The notes beneath the pieces were generated by a model. The model worked only from the letters and a program-made list of their open reading frames with translations. It was not told where the DNA came from and did not search any database. Shown one piece after another: positions 58,601-64,000 of a stretch of 64,000 bases of DNA; the stretch's first letter is position 1, and the number at the start of each line of letters is the position of its first letter. This DNA is from Undaria pinnatifida (lineage: Eukaryota > Sar > Phaeophyceae > Laminariales > Alariaceae): positions 15,908,306-15,972,305 of the forward strand of contig JABAKD010000020.1 in NCBI GenBank assembly GCA_012845835.1. Reading direction: 5' to 3'. A program made the position numbers and the translations under genes.

Positions 58601-61359
58601 GCCTCTTTTAAACGTGACGATTGTCTTTCCCGGAATCTAGGCGATCGTCTCTGAAATGTGGATAGAAAAATCGTCGTGATTCCGCTACTTTTATGTGTTT
58701 TCGGTTTATATTACCCGTCCCTCATAGCACTACGAAGCATCGACATCTGCAACACGACCTAGCATCGGCGAAACGTGAGCCCGACGACGCAGAAGAGCGC
58801 CCGCAAGCTATCATGACACGGGCGCTTGCTTGTTAGGTGCGTAGAGGTGGATGTGACATGGCCGTCGAAAACTCCCTGTCATCGGAGAATCAGAGGTTGG
58901 GAGAAGACGCCCCAGCGCCCTCCACGTATTGTCGTGTGTGGCGTGTTGTGCCAACCTCATCGTGCGTGCTGTCGTCCGTTAACTCGTTTTGCGCATCTTG
59001 AGTCAACCGCGTTTCCCGTGTCGACATCTGGGATACTGAAATTCTGACGGTCTTCTCGAGCTCTCGCAACCAGGTTTATGGGCTACTCCGTCAGACAACA
59101 AGTGAGGCAGCCGCACACGTATTGACCCAGGTGGTTTCCGGCCGGGGAGGTTAGATGTTTTAGAACTACACCCATGTTTAGGAGAACAATCTGCTTGAAA
59201 ATAGTGTCGGACGTTTGTTGCAGTGACAAAGAAGTTAAGCTTGCTCTTTCACAATTATCTCACTAATCCGATCACCCCGATCACTCAACGATTCACGGGA
59301 AGGAGCACGCCCCCCATCGGTGAACCCTGCGTACGCCCTCCCGTCCCGGCATTGTAGGGGCGCGAGGGAGCATTTCTGCGGTAGCCCCCCCAACTTTTCT
59401 TTACACCAGAGCGTTGATTTTGAAACCAGCTCCCGGCCGTATCCCCTGAAATACTGTGTCCCTTGACACTCCGACGTCATCATTCGATAGTCCTTTGCAA
59501 ACAAGAAAATATATGAAAATCTATTTTTTTATAGCGGCAGTAGTATCTTTCCTCGTGTCGAGCAGTCAACGCTCGTTAAAGAAAGTTGCTGGTTTTGGGG
59601 GGGGGCTATCTTAAAATCAGTTGAAGGTATATGATCATGCGCCTGTAGTCGTGCATGAAATGAGGACACCCCCTTCCCCCCCGGCCCGCTCCCACCCCCG
59701 TTAAAATGGCAAACCACCCCCAGGGCTCACTCTCGTTGTAGACTATTTCGGTGTCGGGTCGGAACTCCGGCCAAGGCTCCGCCGGGACGATCGTGTCCTT
59801 GTCTTCTTCGTCTGCCAGGCAGATGGGGATGTAGTCGCGCGACGACTCGCATTTTTCCTCGGGAAGGCGCATCCGTCGCGCAAACTTTATCTGCCAAAGC
59901 GAGAAAATTTAGGTAAAACGGCGACATCGTCATCTTCACGGGGGAAGACATTCGAAGTAATACACTGCGAAAAATATTTAAAGGGGCTTAGGCTTGTCGG
60001 AGATAGACACCCCGCGGCGCTCACGTACGTACAAAGACCCAGCGGTTCGTGCATTTCTCGTAAAAGTTCATGGAAGAGAAGGGGTAACAACGCAATGATG
60101 ACCAGGCGCGAAGAGGACGCATGTTTTTCCTTTGCGCACAGATGGTCGAGGGCAATTGATGACACCACCTGCTGAGCCATCCCACGATAGAAACGGTATG
60201 GGGTGCGTTTTTAGGGTGAGACGTTTCTGACCAGCTGAGCTTATCGAGCGAGGAACTGCCGGTGAGTCTGATACTTAGACGAGTATGGTATACTAATAAG
60301 GACTATCACATAGAAGTGTTGGTCGGATTGCGCGAGCGAATGTCTTCGAAGGCATGTTTAGGTCGGGTGAGATATTGAGCACGTCATGTTAGGAGCTCAG
60401 AGACTTCCCCTGCACCCCTATCGTGGGATGAGGTTTTTTACACCCATCGCTCATGTACGACTGGGACGTTCCAACACTCTCATAGACCGTAACACCACAA
60501 CCGGCAAGCAAGCCACGTCCGATATGCGTTCGTTCAGTAGAGTAAATCGTCTATAAACAGGGTCCGCGCCGTGGGAAGACGCTCAAGGCGAAAGTGTGAT
60601 GAGGAACCAGAAAAGGCGCCGGGACTCCTCGTGCCGATGTAAAGCAACGGTATCGTATTGCTCACTTCTTCCGTCGAGGCAGCCAATTCACTCACCAGCA
60701 TCCCGCCAATTATCCTGTTCCTGTTGGCCACATAACCTATTCCGTTAAGGGGGACCTATACCAGACGGTGTTACGGGACAAGACGGGGAAGGGCGAGAGA
60801 CAGGAAACAGCGCAACCGCGAGGTGGGAAGATTAAACAGGGGGAAACATGCTCAAAGGGGACTCTTGCAGTTATCGCTACCTTCTCCTTTAGTGTGTTGC
60901 ATAAGACCAAAGACATAATGTATTCCCACATTCGACGGGGGCGATAAGATCGGTCACAAACAGGCGAACCGGTGCCAACAGACGATACGCAGACCAATCG
61001 GAAACGGAAACGCCTCAAAACCAATAATAACGAGAAAGCGCATGAGGACCCCTCACCCCGCCAGCACTAACCGACACACGAAATTCCAAAGTAGCGTCAG
61101 TTTCCCAAGGTGGGGTCGGACGTGCACGCAAAGAGGGGCTGCGCACGGGGGCTGTGTGCTGTGAACGTGGGGTGGAAACCGGCTATGCGGAGAAAAAAAT
61201 GCGCATGGTGCAGACGACAGGCATCACCTCGCACACTTTCTCTTAAAAAGTGACAGTGGAAGACACCCGTAATAGTATGGAAACAAGCGAGAGAGGAACG
61301 TACAAACACTTTAGGCACCAAGGGTGTGGACGATAATAGTTTCCATATCCCCCACACGT
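45227..61359 (-). CDS. Polycystin (PKD2/TRPP-type) cation channel, 14 exons recognised
   Basis: Predicted non-selective cation channel subunit of the polycystin family, a six-span membrane protein that would act as a tetramer in plasma, ciliary or internal membranes. Exons (minus strand): 61304-61359, 60696-60755, 59731-59890, 57082-57170, 56514-56679, 50955-51025, 50219-50302, 49052-49159, 48473-48565, 47904-47978, 47121-47297, 46570-46649, 45871-46036, 45227-45463. Phases agree at each join where both exons are known. The order matches the family: TOP domain, S3, S4, S4-S5 linker, pore, S6, tail. S1, S2 and the start codon were not found. Between 56514 and 51025 both flanking phases are 1, so one or more missing exons must total a multiple of three. 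The 57082-57170 exon has a poor acceptor and is the least certain. Introns hold SINE, MITE and retroelement insertions. No canonical TRP-type assignment beyond polycystin is claimed. Confidence 0.85.
47121..47297 (-). CDS. Channel exon for the pore helix, selectivity region and S6
   Basis: 59 codons in phase 0 between an ATACAG acceptor and a GTACGT donor. FSTLEEAWRSVVRVSLGEYE is the pore helix and filter region, where family members have a FSTF..A.....LG.F pattern. PIVGPVIVVLYQVLGIVLLL and NVVIAVLLE form S6, with the conserved LLN..IA motif. In known polycystins the LG(D/E) segment lines the pore; here it is LGE, with an acidic residue that fits cation passage. Confidence 0.9.
47904..48565 (-). 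CDS. Channel exons for the S4-S5 linker and S5
   Basis: Exon 48473-48565 is 31 codons in phase 0: ILTFHKRMSIVADTLRRAST followed by HLDHFLFVFFL. This is the most recognisable part of the protein: a FHKRM..V..TL..A...L.HFL stretch is the polycystin S4-S5 linker and start of S5. Exon 47904-47978 (ILRSDERVIFDMFGRNTSEY, DQTIE) supplies the segment up to the conserved FG and the run-in to the pore. S5 then contains a charged stretch (RSDER), which is odd. A possible 13-codon mini-exon at 48352-48390 (LWVLLFLAEKLWT), bounded by CAG and GT in phase 0, could be spliced in. Confidence 0.75.
49052..51025 (-). CDS. Channel exons for S3 and S4
   Basis: Exon 50955-51025 (NRWHCLCGFTFFVLIFCNIT, then LWL, donor GTGAGT) has the aromatic W near the start and the hydrophobic run typical of polycystin S3. 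Exon 50219-50302 (VWSLVLASTVSFETDFQGA, KEDYPSIVS, donor GTAAGT) gives the S3-S4 loop. Exon 49052-49159 (VAEEVVALHRVALFASTHD, CIFVLTTMAGFYRWIFQ) gives S4. All are in phase 0 with one another. S4 has only a few basic residues, as in polycystins rather than voltage-gated channels. The acceptor of the last exon is AAG rather than CAG or TAG. Confidence 0.8.
51424..51700. mobile_element. Family B MITE inside a channel intron
   Basis: CGTGCGATAGTAGAGGTGC and CCTCTTCTATCGTAGCACG are the inverted ends. The interior has AAAACTGATGTGGAGAAAAA and GAGCCCCGTCATTCAGAAAG. Non-coding, about 277 bp. Confidence 0.75.
52115..52300 (+). mobile_element. Family E SINE tail-to-head junction inside a channel intron
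   Basis: A tail (GTGTTACAAGGCTTAGTTTA, then CAACGGACTAATACCCCACC) runs straight into a head beginning AAATGGTGTCGTAGCAATGG across TTCCTTAACA. This repeats the junction seen at 5.05, 5.34 and 6.89 kb. The second unit fades after about 100 bp. Confidence 0.6.
52690..52800. repeat. GGTAGGTG / GTGCGTG microsatellite
   Basis: Simple repeats of GGTAGGTGGGT and GTGCGTGAGTGCGTG inside a channel intron. A related CACGCACG stretch is at 48.73-48.81 kb, also intronic. The Thr/His-rich frames on the other strand are artefacts. Confidence 0.8.
53035..53262 (-). repeat. Intronic dispersed repeat, copy 1
   Basis: GGAGCTGGCTTCAAAATCAG, AAGAAAAGTTGGGGG and AAAGGACTGTCGA match the region 59.37-59.58 kb in the same orientation (GGAGCTGGTTTCAAAATCAA, AAAGGACTATCGA). 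Both lie in introns of the channel gene. Open frames differ between the copies, so I treat it as a repeat, not an exon. Confidence 0.65.
53635..53800. repeat. ~22-bp minisatellite
   Basis: About seven units like AAGGTGGGCAAGATGGCGTGAC. The following sequence (GGGAGGGGTGTCGGTGCGGA) resembles 56.35-56.38 kb (GGGAGGGATATCGGTGAGGA). The plus-strand open frame starting here is not called as a gene. Confidence 0.75.
54585..54658 (-). tRNA. tRNA-Glu(CTC)-like sequence, probably a pseudo-tRNA
   Basis: 74 nt. The acceptor stem GCTCCCT/AGGGAGC pairs over all seven positions. The anticodon arm TATGA TTCTCCC TCATG forms a 5-bp stem with one wobble pair, and the anticodon is CTC (reads GAG). The D arm is poor and the T arm (CCGGATTTAATCCCGG) is one base short of normal, so function is doubtful. 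It sits in the loop of an inverted repeat made of two family F heads (about 54559-54581 and 54662-54684). Confidence 0.55.
54860..55750 (+). mobile_element. Ty1/copia-type gag-protease remnant (fossil)
   Basis: A zinc knuckle (CYRCRKPGHFAAQC) is followed about 140 residues later by a copia-type protease start (VADSGASYHVTGDSTGMYPV). No integrase, reverse transcriptase or LTR is seen. Segments at about 54867-54972 and 55636-55745 are ~105-bp direct repeats that bracket the remnant. It lies between two family F pieces and is truncated and broken; it appears old. Confidence 0.7.
56074..56322. mobile_element. TA-flanked MITE (Tc1/mariner-like)
   Basis: 249 bp with inverted ends TTACGGAGATCCATTGTT and AACAATGGATCTCCGTAA that extend imperfectly to about 27 bp. 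TA flanks both sides, consistent with a Tc1/mariner-type target duplication. It directly follows the last family F head. The interior is non-coding. Confidence 0.8.
56514..57170 (-). CDS. Channel exons for the second half of the polycystin domain
   Basis: Exon 56514-56679 reads LNIGLCALLVMEDLEV, then IPPDDVHSVSVQLITYNGNQ and SISMDFQFQDGGRF. It matches the end of the TOP domain, where a short helix is followed by a beta strand, a YN.N motif and a GG before S2. The upstream exon 57082-57170 (WERDLPTCASSTSSLVHVQT, IFVLPSCS) ends at GTAAGC in the right phase and would supply the strand before it, with the spacing to YNGN seen in human PKD2. Its acceptor is weak, so its left boundary is uncertain. 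A near-duplicate of the exon's acceptor region lies at 56.76-56.83 kb. Confidence 0.7.
57700..57960. repeat. AACAGCAG / CAACAGCA simple repeat
   Basis: Impure trinucleotide-type repeat of CAGCAA and AACAGC over about 250 bp, within a channel intron. Long Asn/Ser-rich and Leu/Val-rich open frames on the two strands arise from it and are not genes. Confidence 0.8.
59370..59580 (-). repeat. Intronic dispersed repeat, copy 2
   Basis: Diverged second copy of the 53.04-53.26 kb repeat, same orientation, in an upstream intron of the same gene. Confidence 0.6.
59731..61359 (-). CDS. Channel exons for the first half of the polycystin (TOP) domain
   Basis: Exon 61304-61359 enters after GTTTTTCCTAG and reads VWGIWKLLSSTPLVPKVF, the entry of the extracellular polycystin domain, ending at a GTACGT donor. 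Exon 60696-60755 is exactly 20 codons, VPLNGIGYVANRNRIIGGML, ending at GTGAGT; the NRIIGG core corresponds to the family pattern before the RQ-R segment. Exon 59731-59890 continues in phase with IKFARRMRLPEEKCESS and DYIPICLADEEDKD. Its two cysteines fit the conserved cysteine pair of this domain. This domain lies outside the membrane between S1 and S2 and locks the subunits together in known polycystins. Confidence 0.85.
60340..60440. repeat. Dispersed repeat shared with 26.7 kb
   Basis: GAAGGCATGTTTAGGTCGGG then GTGAGATATTGAGC then CTGCACCCCTATCG. Intronic. Confidence 0.65.
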
Positions 61360-61938
61360 CTAGGAAAAACGAAAACCCAAAAGCAGGCAGACTAGACAGT
61401 CCGACGGCCACCGACGGGGGTAACCTTGCGGTCGGTATCGTCACAAGCAAGTTCGATCTCTACATAAGCCACACCGTTCCAACCCGTCGCATTCTATGAA
61501 GAAATCTAAGACAGCGGTCGAGTCAATTGAGCCCAACGATTCCTCCTTACCTCCGGTACCGGGGCACTGTCTCGATAGGAAGTATCAAGGGTCAACCGCG
61601 AAAGCAAGCAACAAATAAGGACGCCCTCCCCCCCCACGGTCCCCTCGCAAGAATCAAAAATAAACCATGCCATCAAGCACAACAAGGCCCAACAGCAATT
61701 AATTGGCAGCTAGATGGGAGCGATGGAAGCCCCAACGATGGTCTTACGAGACAGTGTCCTGCTGCAACCAACACCCGTGTAGGCCGATATCTAGCACAAG
61801 CTGTCACCTGGTGGGGACGGCCAAGAACGGGCAGATTTGATGCGGATGGGCGGCTGCAGGTGGATTGTTGCGTGTGCGTGAGGATTGGGGGGGGGGGGGG
61901 GGGGTGATCGAAAATGCTACCGAACGCAAGTTACTCGC

Positions 61939-62013
61939 CTGAAGGTCGACGTTGAAGCGGGCAACGTTTTCCGTCAGACCCCCGACCGTGATGAAATTGG
62001 TGCACTGGCTAAC
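61939..62013 (-). CDS. Candidate upstream exon, unrecognised
   Basis: 25 codons in phase 0 after a good acceptor (TTTTTGCAG): VSQCTNFITVGGLTENVARF then NVDLQ. The donor would be CAG followed by GCGAGT, a GC-AG type site. It is on the strand of the channel gene and 580 bp upstream of its first recognised exon, but its exit phase does not fit that exon directly, so at least one more exon would be needed. Function unknown. Confidence 0.4.
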
Positions 62014-62189
62014 CTGCAAAAAGGAAGGGGGGGGGACAACGTCTCACGTGTCACATGTTGGAACTTGGTCTCATAGGAGGGCCGAAACGACGAGTGAGTG
62101 TAAGTGCATGTTCCGGGAGGCCTTCCCACCAAGGGAAGGGGGAGTTCGCTGTTGTACCCCGCTCTCACCCTCCCCCGTGACCCCCGCCC

Positions 62190-62440
62190 CCGCTCAGGCG
62201 TGGAAAAAAACGCGAACTCTACGACTCGTAACACCTGACAGATACGAAACGCTTCCGGTGTGCTGCTCATATTTGACAATGCCGGCAACCATGTCCTCAC
62301 AGTTTGCGGATGGGCTGCGTAGGGGAAGACAAAGAGGTGCTTTGCGCTGTCCCATGGTGCGCAGACAGCGTACGCAGCTACGTTGGAGAGTGGCCATGGC
62401 ATCAATATTGCGAACCCCCCCCCCCCCCATAATCTACCTC
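62190..62440 (-). CDS. Weak candidate exon region
   Basis: Two frames stay open across this stretch. One contains PLSNVAAYAVCAPWDSAKHL then FVFPYAAHPQT before a GTGAGG donor. A run of about 14 Gs near 62407-62420 precedes it, which makes the acceptor and even the base count uncertain. I cannot tell which frame, if either, is translated. Confidence 0.2.
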
Positions 62441-62485
62441 TCCCCCCGCATACACCACCACCAACAGAGTTGATTATCCCACCCT

Positions 62486-62738
62486 CCTGACCCTCGGTAG
62501 GGGGGTTATGCTGTTTTCGAGGCATTTTTTGCAGTAGCTCGGGGTCACTCGCGCGAGTAACCCCTCTGTTCTTGTGTTAATTTGACGAAGATCAATCGGC
62601 AAAAGGAATGGTGATGAAAGGTACGCCAACATGATCGCCTAAACAGTTCATGTCCGCGAAGTACCTAGTCACTCGCGCGAATGGCTCAAACCTCGTGGTA
62701 GGGGAAATGGGGCTACCCTCCCTACCGTAGCCTTGGTC
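62486..62738. mobile_element. Family A MITE
   Basis: The right end CCTACCGTAGCCTTGGTC is intact and the left end (CCCTCGGTAGGGGGG) is degraded. The palindrome GGTCACTCGCGCGAGTAACC is near 62544, and a second half-palindrome GTCACTCGCGCGAATGGCT near 62669. Non-coding. Confidence 0.75.
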
Positions 62739-63015
62739 TACTTGATCATCTCTCAGACGCGGGCCGTCAGCAATTCGCGCTCATCGGCCGGGACTGCCCC
62801 CAACAGCATACACCCCAATCACGATGACTCTGTTCGCGATAAAGCAACGTGAGCCCTTCGATCGGAAGCAGACAAAAAACGAACCAAAGGGTCATGTATG
62901 CTCCGCTTCCGGAGTCAGCAACATCACGCAACCACAACATCGAAAAGTCTCACATTCTAAATTTAGCAGATGCCGACAGCCAGCAAAAAGCAACGACACC
63001 ATCAAAAAGTCTCAC

Positions 63016-63261
63016 ATTTTCGACCACCAGGTGACCCGCGGCGGCCTTAACACCCCCCAGCGGCTCCAGAACGAGAGCGCTGAGCGCGGAGGCGTTGAGA
63101 GTCAGTTCGTCCGAAGTATTGGTCGCGGCGGAAGCTGAGGACGACGCGGAATATGAATAGTCCGGGTTGTCAGCCTCCCTCCGGTTTGGTGGTGAGGTGG
63201 AGCCCGCATTGAGCGAGGCGGCGCAGATTTCCAGGTAACGGCCCGTGCACAAGCGCCCGAG
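63016..63261 (-). CDS. Candidate exon, possible N-terminal part of the channel or a neighbour
   Basis: 82 codons in phase 0 between an ATACCCTAG acceptor and a perfect GTGAGA donor. It reads LGRLCTGRYLEICAASLNAG, then a Ser/Ala-rich linker (SYSASSSASAATNTSDE), then LTLNASALSALVLEPLGG and GHLVVEN. Two N-glycosylation-type sites (NTS, NAS) would fit an extracellular region, but that is inference. No family is recognised. It is on the channel strand about 1.7 kb upstream of the first recognised exon. Confidence 0.5.
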
Positions 63262-64000
63262 CTAGGGTATTGGCGAAGGCAACACGGCACGGAACCGACG
63301 GCAAGGTATATCGAGCGTTGTCATGTGCTGTGCGTTGGTCATGACGGTCGGCGGGGCCTGGTCGCCGAGAGGTGTTCGTCTTAGTTTCGTCAGAGCAGTT
63401 GAAGCTACCAGGTACAATATTACGCGTGTTTGTTTCGTATTTATCCTTGGGCACAGGCACACTGCGACTGTAATGCGTGTAGCACGCCATGGCGGGGATG
63501 GAAAACGGGTACCTGGTACTGGATATTGTACCTACAATATTCTGTAATATCAGAGACGGTTGCTCCGCCACCGACCATCCGGCCACCTCTTTCATCAAAA
63601 GCAGGAGTCCGACGAGACATACTCGTCGGACTCACCTCTACCGACACGCCTGTAATTTGAGAGTCACACCGGAGGACGGAGTGGCGCGATCACCGGCCCA
63701 GCCCTCGAACCTCATCTCGTGCGTACACCGGTTGCCCGCGATCTACCCTCTCGTTGTCTTCCGTATCATTTTGTCGCGCGATTCACGCCGCATTTTCTTC
63801 CGCGTTTTTGCCCCAACGAATGCATAAATTCTGCTCCACAGCAAAACTGCAGAAACTACGTGGTCAATAACAATGACGAAAACACGTTCCGCAACTGGGG
63901 CAGACGCGATAATACCCACCAAGGGCGTGGGTGTTTCATCCCTATACACCCTATCTCTCCCAACAAGACTGCCTCTACGTCTACTCAATTGTTATGTTCA
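63262..64000. other. Window end, unassigned
   Basis: A minus-strand stretch at 63743-63900 has a hydrophobic run (VFVIVIDHVVSAVLLWSRIY) that could be a membrane span, but splice sites and start are unclear. A ~15-bp inverted pair (AGTCCGACGAGACA / CTCGTCGGACT) lies near 63606-63632. Nothing further is supported. Confidence 0.35.

Overview
The window looks like nuclear DNA of a eukaryote with spliced genes, most likely an alga or other protist. A brown alga or related stramenopile is my best guess, but this is inference from style (small exons, GT-AG introns of hundreds to thousands of bases, heavy non-coding repeat load), not from a diagnostic marker. Nothing bacterial is present: long open frames are rare, and most open stretches are chance readings of GC-rich or low-complexity repeats.

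Genes. The clearest gene is on the minus strand from about 61.4 kb down to 45.2 kb. Fourteen exons with canonical or near-canonical splice signals and (with one gap) compatible phases read as a polycystin (PKD2/TRPP-type) cation channel: the extracellular polycystin (TOP) domain, S3, S4, the S4-S5 linker, the pore helix and S6, and a serine-rich cytoplasmic tail. Exons for S1 and S2 were not found. Two further splice-bounded minus-strand exons at 61.9-62.0 and 63.0-63.3 kb may be its N-terminal part or belong to a neighbour. A second gene, on the plus strand at 31.0-31.7 kb, shows two phase-matched 3' exons of a multi-span (tetraspan, SUR7/claudin-like) membrane protein. Weak open stretches at 30.35 and 42.9-43.6 kb are unrecognised.

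Repeats. About half of the window can be sorted into families by reading copies against each other: (A) MITEs with ends like GACCAAGGCTACGGTAGGG and a central palindrome; (B) MITEs with ends like CGTGCTACGATAGAGGTG; (C) a large composite family in which a ~50-bp module is repeated several times between long C/G homopolymer runs, with a shorter relative C'; (D, E) tRNA-derived SINEs, family E recurring as tail-to-head concatemers; (F) double-headed elements carrying a tRNA-like head at both ends in inverted orientation, clustered at 54.1-56.1 kb inside a channel intron and surrounding a tRNA-Glu-like sequence; plus a TA-flanked MITE, several satellites, a ~450-bp-arm inverted repeat, and GGGTC-, GGGTACTCG- and GGCCCG-rich blocks. 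Fossil LTR-retroelement pieces (Ty3/gypsy at 4.1 and 21.1-23.0 kb, Ty1/copia at 54.9-55.7 kb) are broken and old.

Layout: 0-19.7 kb is a repeat field (families A, C, C', D, E and satellites); 19.7-23.6 kb is a minisatellite, a Ty3/gypsy fossil and a 105-bp tandem array; 24-30 kb is families B, C, C' and A; 30-31.7 kb is the tetraspan gene; 32-45 kb is sparse sequence with scattered repeats; 45-63.3 kb is the channel gene with repeat-filled introns.
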